Source: Dactylonectria macrodidyma
Taxonomy: Eukaryota; Ascomycota; Sordariomycetes; Hypocreales; Nectriaceae
NCBI GenBank assembly: GCA_020744425.1
Contig: JAGMUV010000007.1
Location: 1,860,001-1,924,000 of the forward strand
Length of the DNA stretch: 64,000 bases
Direction: 5' to 3'
Shown piece by piece: positions 44,503 to 54,447 of this stretch. The notes beneath the pieces were generated by a model. The model saw only the letters and a list, made by a program, of their open reading frames with translations. It was not told the origin of the DNA and did not search any database. Position 1 is the stretch's first letter. Each line of letters starts with the position of its first letter. Made by a program: the position numbers and the translations under genes.

Positions 44503-45111
44503 ATGGCCGCCCTGAGACGCGACAATGACTCTGGGAAGAGAAAACATGCGACGAGTAATCAGAAAGACGCCGACAGTGCGAAGCGAGCCCGAAACGACGA
44601 TGCGCAGCCAGCGAACCCATCCCTCATAAAACCCCACGAACCCATCCTCGCAGAACTTGCGCCAAAATACGACGTCCTCGCCGCCTCCGTCATCTCATCC
44701 ACTCAGATCCGCAAGCGCGTCACGTACATTTCCAAGCATCTTCTGGCAGAATCCAAGCAGCCACGAGTAGCATTGCTATACGCCCGAACCGCAGACGTGT
44801 GCAAGTTGATCACCGTTGTGGAGCAGTGCAAAAGGATTCTCGTCGAGGAGGGCAGCGCCTGGCACCAATACAATCAGCTCTTCGAATTGCCGGAGCAACC
44901 CAAAAAGCGGGATGTCGTGGAAGAGACTATGCTAGGGCAGGGGGTGGAAGAAGACGACGACAGCGACGACTTTGAGGTAATGCACAGCAGGTTCGAGGAT
45001 GCCGTGCTGCCCCAGCCTTCTACCCGTGCTGTCAAGTCAATGCGGGTTTTCCTGTCGGTTGCTCCAGTCCCCGAGCTCAAGTCGAAACAGGACGTTACAT
45101 CCCAATCCTGA
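44503..45111 (+). CDS. Alba-domain RNA-binding protein (Rpp20/Rpp25 type)
   Basis: Single-exon gene for a 202-residue protein. A lysine/arginine-rich N-terminus with a nuclear-localisation-like K-R-A-R (27-30) precedes an Alba-like domain at about 57-127. That domain has R-V-A-L-L-Y-A-R-T-A-D-V at 88-99 and the helix K-L-I-T-V-V-E-Q-C-K-R-I-L. In eukaryotes such proteins are mainly subunits of RNase P and RNase MRP, which process tRNA and rRNA precursors. The role here is inferred from that. An acidic segment (E-E-D-D-D-S-D-D) follows the domain, and the C-terminus is polar. Which of the two Alba paralogues it is cannot be decided by eye. Convergent with VTC1. Confidence 0.82.
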   Translation: MAALRRDNDSGKRKHATSNQKDADSAKRARNDDAQPANPSLIKPHEPILAELAPKYDVLAASVISSTQIRKRVTYISKHLLAESKQPRVALLYARTADVCKLITVVEQCKRILVEEGSAWHQYNQLFELPEQPKKRDVVEETMLGQGVEEDDDSDDFEVMHSRFEDAVLPQPSTRAVKSMRVFLSVAPVPELKSKQDVTSQS

Positions 45112-45538
45112 GCAGAGAAGAAAACGAAACATCATGAGGGATAAAAGGTCGTGAATGGGAGAGATGGGCTTCGACAACATGTGGGCCGTAAAATTCAGTG
45201 ATGGAAACCAGAAAAGCGCGTGCAGGGCAGGGCCGGCGTTAGAAGCCACTTTTCAGCTGTGGGCAAACGGCAATTTTATGATACCCAGGTCAATGATCAA
45301 TCCTGTTTTTATTTGTAAAGAACTGGAATTGCAAAAGATGATACCCAAAACTCATGACACCTCGGTACCAACGCCCATCCACCACAAACGACGACATGAT
45401 CCAACCACTCGATCCTATCCATCTTTCCAACCCACCTCTTATCCCTTCTTCCACCAAGTAGGTCATTTCAAGACTGACCTACAATTCCCCATGCCAGACC
45501 TCCAATACCAAACTCATTGGCTCAATCTCAATCGTGAT
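45112..45538. other. Intergenic, convergent 3' ends
   Basis: Between the stops of the Alba-type gene and VTC1. No gene is seen. Confidence 0.6.
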
Positions 45539-46022
45539 TTAGTTGCCGTTCTTCTTGGCCTGGTCGGTAATGCGCAGAACAAAGTTTACCACCACGGCGA
45601 GGAGGAGGATGATGGCCAAGAAAGTAGGACCGAATCGGTCGTCGAAGCCGGCCTGGCCCCTCATTCGAATTGATTTGGCTCTCCAATGGTAGGTGACTAG
45701 AGCGTAGAGCATTGTCAACATAGCGACGCCGGTGAACAGGAACGCCGAGATGAAGGCGACCCGGTCACCGAAGTTGAGCATGCCAATGGCAAGAGCGCCA
45801 AGGATGACGGTGAAGTTGAGCCATGACAGGAAAGTTCGCTCGTTGGCGAAGAAAACCTTGGGCTCGACGCGGGTGGGCAGGGCGATGCGCTTGCCTGTGA
45901 CTTGTGTTAGCCAGACCATGCGAGACCATGCGATTAGTGGTGGATTTGGCCTATTTGCCAAACCCGGATTTGGGGGGGAAGGGCGGACCAGGAGCAGTCT
46001 GGAGGAGAGGCTGAGACGACAT
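45539..46022 (-). CDS. VTC1: Vacuolar transporter chaperone subunit Vtc1
   Basis: Small membrane subunit of the VTC complex that makes polyphosphate and moves it into the vacuole. Two exons: 45989-46022 (11 codons plus one base) and 45539-45894, with a 94-nt intron. The spliced protein has 129 residues, the same length as yeast Vtc1. The splice gives [15 protein letters not shown]. The family hallmark N-E-R-T-F-L-S-W-L (29-37) is followed by three membrane segments at about 36-55, 58-80 and 100-119, with a short basic loop between the second and third. The donor is gtccgc, weaker than the usual fungal consensus, although the acceptor (gtcacag, with ctaac upstream) is good. The unspliced frame ends soon after in an unrelated tail, so splicing is required. 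Confidence 0.93.
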
Positions 46023-46738
46023 GATTTGAGAGTCGTGAGGAGGTGCTCGAGTGTATCTGGTTCGGGTGCAAGTTAACGCGCAGTGACAGAGCTTGCGTCT
46101 GCCTGGTGTAGCAATAGTATCCAAGAGATTAATTGGATGCTTTGTAGCTAAACTGTGAAGCCTGCAATTGAAAAGTGGGAGGTTGTGCGTGGGTGTTGCA
46201 GGATTCGAATGGTGGGATAAAGAGCAAAGTTGGCAGAGAGTGGCAGAGAGAAGAGCTCGGCTTGTGCAAGTGACAGCCCGTTGATGGTTCATTGCTCAGG
46301 AACTAACCCCCAGGTGCAAAGGGCGCATACACGTGGGCCGATTGGTTGGTCAGGGTCACGTGCGGTCGCCCCGCGCCACGGAATGGACCTCCCATGCGGA
46401 CCTATGCAGTACCCGAAAGGGAAAGACACCAGGCACAAAGCGTCCAACCAAGCGATAGCACATTGTCAACTATTCCTGGACTGCACGGTTAAGCAACAGC
46501 GCCGTGAGCTGCACGTGAGTATCGCGAGAGCTAGATCCCTGGAGAGCGTGTGCATGAACGTAAATTCTGTTTATGGGGATGCTAAATGATTTTTTTTTGG
46601 TCGTGCGTAGTCCTATCCCCGATAACGACGTGACGATTCGACGCCTCAATCTTGTTTGTTTGTTTACCGACTCTTTCCTGAACCACGCCATCAACTTCGA
46701 CCTTCCATCTCCACCTGTCCACCTGTCCAACATTCATC
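46023..46738. other. Divergent promoter region of VTC1 and the dynein light chain
   Basis: 716 bp between two opposite start codons. Contains two short cacgtg/cacgtgag-type words (46331, 46357, 46513). No gene is seen. Confidence 0.55.
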
Positions 46739-47419
46739 ATGGCTACTCCTGTACGCGCGACAGCACCACGCTGCCCCCATCTCTAGGGCGCCTCTTGCTA
46801 ACAGGACCTGCAGCCTATTCCCTTCAACCGCCTCAAGCAGATTGCCACCGATGTACGCCTCGCCCTGCCTGTTTACCGCCTTGGTTCACAGCATCCGCCC
46901 TGTTCGTTCCTACACGCGTACTAACTATCGATGTCGTGTAGGCCTGCACCAGCGCCATCGGTAGCGCCGAGTTCTACGACCATGCGAAGACTGAGCAGTG
47001 GAACTCGACCATTATCGTAAGCGGACCTTGACTCCCTTGACAACTCCCTCGCGGTACACTAACTCTTCATCCAGAGCTCCGTGCTGAAGGCCGTCATTTC
47101 CGAGTCGACCCCCCAAGGCGCCTCCGCCCCGTCCTTCAAGTTCGCCTGCAACAGCACCATCGTCCAGCACCTCGTCCCCACGTCCGCCCTGAACAAGGCC
47201 CGCGGCGGTACCGAGACTCAGTCTGAGGAGGCTCACGTTTCGACCAGCTCTGAGGCCACCGCCACCGACGGCAAGCCCCACGTCGGCCGGCGAGGAATGC
47301 ACAGCGCCACTGGTGCGTACTGGGACGAGAAGAAGGATGGCATGTGGACCTACAAGTTCGACGGCGGTGAAGGCAAGGGTCTCGACGTTGTCATCATGCT
47401 CATCTGGGTCGCCATCTAA
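46739..47419 (+). CDS. Tctex-type dynein light chain
   Basis: Cytoplasmic dynein accessory light chain of the Tctex1/DYNLT family. Four exons: 46739-46750 (M-A-T-P), 46805-46852, 46942-47016 and 47075-47419. The introns are 54, 89 and 58 nt. Three of the four exons are very short, so plain reading frames miss most of the N-terminus. The spliced protein has 159 residues. Recognisable are F-N-R-L-K-Q-I-A-T-D-A-C (about 10-21), the Y-D-H-A-K-T-E-Q-W-N helix, then F-K-F-A-C-N-S-T-I-V-Q and the C-terminal strand W-D-E-K-K-D-G-M-W-T-Y-K-F-D. A serine/threonine/glutamate-rich insert (about 95-120) makes it longer than the animal proteins (about 113), as in other filamentous fungi. Confidence 0.9.
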
Positions 47420-50400
47420 CCGGATGGCTGAAAAATACCGTGCGTGTAGCAGACCAGTCAGTCTGCTCTGGCCGAAAGCATTCCTTCGGGCATCGATAGT
47501 TCCATTTCACCTGTGGCGTTTAGGAACCGGGGAAGCGTGACATTGAGAATGTAAAGGAAATGAACGAGCTTCCGGTTAAGCCCACCTACCAACATTAGTA
47601 TTTTGCAGGCCTTGGATGTACATATTCGCTGGTGTTGACGATTTTAATACCACCTTCACTGGCGTACCCAATTGTCCTTCCATACTATCAGTTCGGTTGA
47701 TATACATGCCATGCAACCACAACGCCATTGTTCCACACCCAATTCCACATTCCAGAGTGAATTGAGTAAACATTAGAAGCAATAAGTGGAGTTCCTTGTG
47801 AATCATTGCTTCGGGTATTGCAAGTGCTACCTTCAGGCCGGCCAAACAACGCCATGTAAGCTCACAGGGTTTCCTTGCACCCACAGAATATACTCCGAGA
47901 GTATCCAATGATTAGGATTACCCAGTACTAAACACCCTTGAAGCCCATTGAAGCAAAGTCTGAATGTGTTTCTCCAGGCCCACATTCAAGCAGCCCACGA
48001 CTAACAGTGAACTCATCCAGTCACAACCCAATTTTGCTTGAACAGCAACGCGAGCTGTTTGTGCCCTGGCGCACATGCAGCTGCTTCAATCGCCTCTTGC
48101 CATAGAACCCGATACACCAGTTCTGCCAAACTGCGGGATCGTGTGAAGCTCTGGGTAACCCACGTTGTGAGTCTTCATACTTGAAAACACACGCAAGGGT
48201 GTGGCACCAACAACATAACCCAATTGTGTCTCATTGAGTTATGAAATTATAACAAGTAGTTTATCCTCTCTCCGTTTCTTGCATTCTCATTCTCTAGGCA
48301 TTCGTAACAAGTCTTATCAACAGGTAGAAGCAAATTATAAATATATTTTCATACTATAAGAAGGGTCCTAAACATCCGGCATTTGGCATTATCACACAGA
48401 CTATTGACGTAGAAGGAAACTTTAATGTACTTTGGAAAATAAAAAATCTCTTTTCATTCGTATTAGTTAAGGATTTCACTGGTATTGTAAACCTAGGCGT
48501 CTGTTTTAACTTCATCCTACTTCGCAAATTGTTACAATAGCTTTCATTACCAATTGTCATATTATTTCCAGTGCGTTGTGTAGGCACGCTATAGTCCATG
48601 AAAATGTGCACTGTTTTCTCTCAGTTTCATTCCTTGGCTACTCTTATTCCTTTCTGAGTCTAGGATACATCGCTGAGTGCTTCTGAGACATTGGCAGTAT
48701 AGGGTAGACACAGGGCAGGAATAGCGATAACTCAGATTTAGTAACGACACCAGTTTCATTATTTAGTCTCTATACTGGATCTGGTTTGCTTATATATGGT
48801 CTGGATCACATATGCTCTCCCCCCCACCTCGTTTTCGATTGTTCTAGAACAACTTGCGATAGGAGCATCCCGGACCTCTAACGCACAGAGCAAATCAAGC
48901 AAATTCGGCAGCAAGTCACACTAATCAACTCTGGTTGCGTTGGCATACAATGAAGTGTTATGTTCATGCAGGGAATGCTCAAACTCCACATAATGACAAT
49001 TAGTCCTGTTCGACACAAACCCAGTGATAAGTAGGTCGGGCCAAAAGTGCCTGTACGAGAATGAAACATGACGTTAAGTCCGTCTTCGTACACTATCGGA
49101 AAGTTAAACATGCTCAACGAACCCTAGCAATGGCCCCGTAGAATCAGAGGAGAGTCACTGGTAGTCCCTACCAGATAGAACTACTATCTGTTAGCTAGGA
49201 CCTGCATTGGGTAGCCGCTGGTAAATCGGAAGGTTTCCTATCATCACATCATATATCATAAGCCTGCGGCTGCTATGCTAAAAGGACATGCATCCCGGCA
49301 TTTGATGCAAGGCATTGTAATGTATGCTCACGGCTGTCAGCGCGTTCTATCGGGTCTGAATTTGACATGTCCGCGTGGACCAGCCACAGTGTGAGCATTG
49401 CCTGTTCACTGCATCATGTGGCATTTCCTAACCTGGTACACCGAGGGGATGGATTGCTGCAAGCCTCTCCGATGTGCATGTCGGCCCAAATCTGAAGAGG
49501 CGGTCAGGCCTGCAAGACCCTACAAGACAACGAACGTCCTGGAAGCCCGAACGCCCAACCAAAGGTGTCCGCAGGACTATCAGATGGAAAGACTGTAGTA
49601 ATCCCTCCTGAACAAGGTGTAGATCAGGTACATGAATGGATGTGAAGAGACAGACGAATGTCAAGATATCCTGCCACGTGACGTCCTAAGCCTTAGCACC
49701 TGGAAGTCGTAGGTACAGACAGACAGGCGTTGCCGATGCCTTGATCTCAGTATTAGAACATGGACGAGACAACACTCCTCAACGAGACCAAAACACGACA
49801 ACGGGCTCACTGAGCATGGAGATTGCATTGCATCAGGAGGATGTCGTCGGCTACCTGACGGGTTGCACCTGCGCTGACGGGCCGTCACTGGCACAATACT
49901 CGTCTCGATTACCGTGACATCCGATGTGTAGTGGTAGCTACCATTGCGACAATGGGGTGACTAGGACGAGATGGGTTGAGAATTGGTGCTTCGACAAAGG
50001 ATAGACAGGTTATCAACATCGTTGACACCTTGACTAGCGTCATATCTGCCGCTAATCCTGGATCGCCATCTAGGCAGCTTTATTTCGATAACATCACGAG
50101 GCGCTGTGCATAGTCGGAATCACCACAGGGAGTTCTGCAGGGAGAGAATACCTGTTGCGACTGTCCTATGAACAGCGCAGGAGGAAATCTCTGACGACTT
50201 CGGCGGTGGCACCATGTCTGCATGGCTGCGTGGATGGATGCGCTGGGCCGCGTGGGGGGAGTTCCGTCGCGGTCATCTCTGCCACATCTTGTCGGATCCG
50301 ATGACGGTGGAGCTGGGAAAAAAAGACGACCAGGGCCACGAAGAGGATCGAAAACAAGGTTGACTATGCGGCTGCGCGGCTGCGGCGAGATGGGATGAGA

Positions 50401-50480
50401 TGGGATGGGTGGCCCGGCGATAATGGCACGAGGATGGGATGCCATGCACGTATGCACACAGATACAGACACACGGAGATG

Positions 50481-50504
50481 CACACACACAAGCACACACA
50501 CACA

Positions 50505-50549
<45 letters not shown>
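50481..50549. repeat. (CA)n microsatellite
   Basis: Interrupted CA tract with a pure run of 43 nt at its right end, followed by three ATGG units. Open frames across it on the minus strand read as alternating Cys-Val and are not genes. Confidence 0.97.
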
Positions 50550-50550
<1 letters not shown>

Positions 50551-52142
50551 AACGGAATGGATGGATGGATTGGCGGTTGACTCGCGGAACGCCCACGCCA
50601 GGCCAGGGACCAAATCTTTTCGTTTGCGCCACAGGGCCGTATGCAGCGGCTCCGTGGACCGTGGTCAATCCAGACGTCCCTCCTCGGGTTCCCGAAAACA
50701 AGTCGGGCATCCCGACCAGTGTGACTAACCTCATTGGAGGCGCGATGACGGATGGAGGTCTCAGGGTCGAGCGAGCTGGCGCCCCGAGGCCTGAGACGAC
50801 AGCGACGATCGGTATGATAGCTGTCGACTTCTTACGGCTTCTGGCTGAGGCGATCTTCATGCCATTGCCCTGCAGCGGGACATCACATCAGTGGAGTTGG
50901 ACGAGGTCGCAACGAACGGAGAGAGTTAGAAGAACCCCGTCCTGAAGATCGGGCCCGCTTCGGGCGGGGCTCACCGGGCCGTTCGCCTTGGTGGTGAGAT
51001 GCATGGTCTCCAGAAAGGCTCCAGAATGACGACTGGCATGCTTCGCTAACGGTTCCACCATGAGGATGCCCTGTGGAAGTCGGGGCTCGCCGCTGTTGTG
51101 TCTGGTGGCCGTCTAGTTACAAATTTGGATGTCCGTTTATGCCCTGCTTTTGTTCTACGGATGCCATTTGGGTTCCACGGGCAACATATGGCACGTCATC
51201 TGACCAGATTAGCCGACAGCCGTCCGTGCCTTGTGCCTGGGCTTGAATTTAGGCTTGGACAGCAGCGTGTGCTAACGTTACTACATGCTTTCTTGGGGGT
51301 CGAGGGCGGGCTGGCCGGTTTCCCCCACATGACCATGGACATCGCAGAAAGCCGGGACCGTCATACGATGGGCGACATTGATACCCGGCCCGGCGAGAAA
51401 CGTGTGAGGGTTGAGACTCTTCCCCAGATGCTCCTTGGATCGTGGGATCCACTGGACTGGGCAACCGGGCTCTGGACGATGCGCCAGGGCCGCGTCTTGC
51501 CACCGACTGGCTGCTGGCTGCCGTTTTGGCGTTCGAGTCAGGCCCGGCATGCGCGGCAATCAGCGCGGAGGAAGAAGGCAGTGGAGGGCACCGGAGCGGC
51601 CTCGCCATGTCAGATGGTAAACCAAGCCAATGATCTGACAGGGTAGGCAAGTTAAGGGCCAATTCGGGGACATCCCAAGCCAACTCAGAGCTCTCCATCG
51701 TCCATCCTAGGCCAACTCAACTCCGTTTGTAGGCCATTTGGCCATCCATCTCGCAGCCTAACTAACAAAGAGTGGGCAACTCGTTCTTGGCCTTCGGTGC
51801 TAGACTGTCTAGACTGTGCCTCGCACTAGCGTCTACCGGCTTATCATGGGGTCTTGGCTCCAAGGGACTTGACTTGAACCAGGGACTGGACTGGACTGGC
51901 TTGACTGACCCCTGGTGAGTCGTGACGAGATCTCGAATTGGCCCACGATATGGGTCCGGACCCATCACACCACCCACCGCCCTCCCAGACTCGCCCTCGG
52001 TTTCCGACCGGCTCCAGCCCCATCGTCTCCTCAAGTCTTTATAACCGACTCGGACGTCGCCACTCGCCTGTTCATTTTTCGGCCCCGAATCGTCATTGTC
52101 AACCCAGGCTTCGACTTATACCGGACTTGCGGCCATCTGCTC

Positions 52143-52220
52143 ATGAGCTTGCTAGTGAGGAATCCGCATCGACAATTCTCCACCAAACGACGACGCCATA
52201 ACATTGTCAACGTAACTTGA
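52143..52220 (+). promoter_or_regulatory. Upstream ORF in the F-box gene leader
   Basis: A 25-codon frame with its own stop, ending about 215 nt before the F-box start codon. If the transcript includes it, it could lower or regulate translation. No transcript data are available. Confidence 0.35.
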
Positions 52221-52436
52221 TTCACCCAACTACCGCCTCGGACCCTTTAACCCAAGCAACACCGCTGTTCCTGAGGCTTCTACCTGGACGAAAATAAACC
52301 AAAATACTTATCTCGTCTCAATCCGTCGCCTCCAACACCTGACGACTGATAACACCCAGCTACATACAACCCTGCACGGCGACCTACCAATCAGATAACA
52401 CACTCGCCATCCTCAACATCATCATCATCAACGACA

Positions 52437-53375
52437 ATGGTCCAAGTGCTTGGTGATCCCACACTTTCCCCTAATGGAATTCCAGCTCACGAAGCCGTTG
52501 ATGGTCCTCTAGTGAGGCGACCCAGCCTCTCCAGGAACGACTCGTCGACGACAATTTCCCGTGAGGAGCACGCACATCGCATGCGCGAACTGAACAAGAA
52601 GAGGGCCATGATGAAGACTCCACGGCGAGGATGGTCCATGACGGACTACCAAGGCGACAATGCGCCCTCGCACTCTTCCCACACAACCTCGTCGCAAGTC
52701 GAGCGACAGGCCTCTATTCCCGAGAATGCACCGCTTCCAACGCCGGCTCGACCTCAGACGCCCGTTGCAGCCCCCGTTGAGGAGCAGGTTTCACAGCTTC
52801 CTCACCGCCCCAAGCTACCACCCCCCCGTCGCTCGTACTCTGTGATGGACTACGAGCCCATTCCTCCAGGCCAACCCCAGCCCCCCAAGGACTTCACCCT
52901 CCTGGACCTTCCCTCCGAGTTGCATTACGCCATTTTTGACTTCTTAGACCCCATAGACAGCGTCTGCTTCGGTCTCACAAACTCCAACTTTTACGAAATC
53001 CACCGGCGACTGCACGGAACCGTACCGCTCTCGAGCCGGTATTCTGGCCCCAACGACATGGAGTGGGCATGGCGCGGTGCCGGACCCCTCGTTCACCCCA
53101 AGGATCGAACCGACGCCAAGGACCACGCCAAGGACAACGCCATGGACCAGATGCGAGTGAAGGGTCAAGTCTACTGCCGTAAATGTGGCATCTCCCGCTG
53201 TGAGCTGCACCGTCACGTCAAGAGCTGGATGGGCGAAGGATACGAATACTGCTCCATCAAAGAGGTGTACGGCAAGCCTGCTGGCGAAGACGCGAAGACC
53301 TACTGTTACATGAAATCACCCAAGAATCCCCACCGGTGCGGGCGCCACGGAGGAAAGAAGACAGCTGTGCGATAG
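52437..53375 (+). CDS. F-box protein with cysteine/histidine-rich C-terminus
   Basis: Single-exon gene for a 312-residue protein. A disordered, serine/proline-rich N-terminal half contains two similar short motifs, T-P-R-R-G-W-S-M-T-D-Y (61-71) and P-R-R-S-Y-S-V-M-D-Y (130-139). An F-box at about 153-195 (F-T-L-L-D-L-P-S-E-L ... F-L-D-P) should bind Skp1 in an SCF ubiquitin ligase. The C-terminal part carries possible zinc ligands: C247-x2-C250, C255, H258, H260, C272, C290, C301 and H304. This may be the substrate-recognition part, but I do not recognise a named domain. Target unknown. The start was chosen as the ATG giving the longest frame, 58 nt after the last short leader frame. Confidence 0.85.
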   Translation: MVQVLGDPTLSPNGIPAHEAVDGPLVRRPSLSRNDSSTTISREEHAHRMRELNKKRAMMKTPRRGWSMTDYQGDNAPSHSSHTTSSQVERQASIPENAPLPTPARPQTPVAAPVEEQVSQLPHRPKLPPPRRSYSVMDYEPIPPGQPQPPKDFTLLDLPSELHYAIFDFLDPIDSVCFGLTNSNFYEIHRRLHGTVPLSSRYSGPNDMEWAWRGAGPLVHPKDRTDAKDHAKDNAMDQMRVKGQVYCRKCGISRCELHRHVKSWMGEGYEYCSIKEVYGKPAGEDAKTYCYMKSPKNPHRCGRHGGKKTAVR

Positions 53376-54447
53376 ACAACTATCAAGACTGTTGGAACGA
53401 TTGAGATTGAAGGAGGAGATGAAGGATACATAATGACGACAGAGATAAAAAGCGATGATGATAAAGCGAGAGAGCGACCGAGAGAGCGCGCGCACCTCTG
53501 GATTTTAGTGACGATAATGATTTCCTTGGACGTCTTGCACATTGGTCCCTATGGTAGGGAAGGGGGGATATACACACGGGCCATACTATGGACATTGGCA
53601 CACAAGGAAACTTGACGGATGTCCGGTGATAGGCATGGCTCTCGGGATACGGTCAACGGAAATGCACAAAAGGGACAGTCAGATGATCCCGGTAATTACT
53701 TAACATGTTGCGATGAATACAATGCTTTAAGCTGCATGGAAATAACATGTTCTTCTCATACCTGGAATTGATGAGTTCAACAACGAAAGCTTCTGCTGGA
53801 GAAGGGGCTCATGTCGTGTCTTATTTGGATTTTCTGATGCTAAGTCTTTGGCTTGAGTCTGCGCGGATGGAACACAGCGAGACGGTTCAATTGATGAACT
53901 AACTGACCATCCTCACTGCGCAATTGCATTTCTCTTCGCTGCAGCAATCTCGTGAATTGCATTTGCTCGTCATAGATGGCTAGTCAGAGTGAGATTTCAC
54001 GGCGATTCGAACATAGAGAACCGACTGACTGTTGAGTATGGAAGTCTGCCCGCTCTCAGTGGACTAGACAGAAGCCACCAGCAAATACTGTTTTGTAGTT
54101 TTGCGGATGAATCATTGACAAGGACTCTTGGGATTCCCAAACAAATGTACCCCTTCTTTTGAAGAACTAATCGAATACTTTGTTTCCTTGCCAGTGCTAC
54201 AAGACGCCGACATCGAGATGCTGGTGATAGCATCGTCAACCTACTCCCCCACCTTAAACAATAGAAAACCTAAGCCTAGACTGTTGTCTTGTTGTCTTGT
54301 TGTCCAAACTCCGAAAATAAATCCTCCCTATAGTACTCTGTTGCAGTGGTGTACAAGTGCCCCACGCCCGAACGCCGTAAAGGTACACAAATGATAAAGG
54401 AAAACGCTCACAGGCAGTATACACTCACCCACCCGTATTTTACACAA
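53376..54447. other. Intergenic, convergent 3' ends
   Basis: Between the stops of the F-box gene (plus) and the glycosyltransferase gene (minus). No gene is seen. Confidence 0.6.

Larger units (their letters stand above)
47420..52436. other. 5-kb gene-free region
   Basis: The largest empty block in the window. 48230-48620 is clearly AT-rich. A (CA)n microsatellite lies at 50481-50549. Frames such as 47576-47908 (minus) and 51098-51646 (plus) are open but show no domain, low codon bias and no introns that extend them. No transposase, reverse transcriptase or long terminal repeat was recognised. The last 400 bp are the leader of the F-box gene. Confidence 0.55.

Noticed and set aside
47576..47908. 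110-codon minus-strand frame
   Set aside because: Has a hydrophobic stretch but no family resemblance, and no flanking exon could be found.
50273..50860. 195-codon minus-strand frame through the CA repeat
   Set aside because: A third of it is alternating Cys-Val translated from the microsatellite.
51098..51646. 182-codon plus-strand frame
   Set aside because: No domain; equally long antisense frames; nothing to support it.
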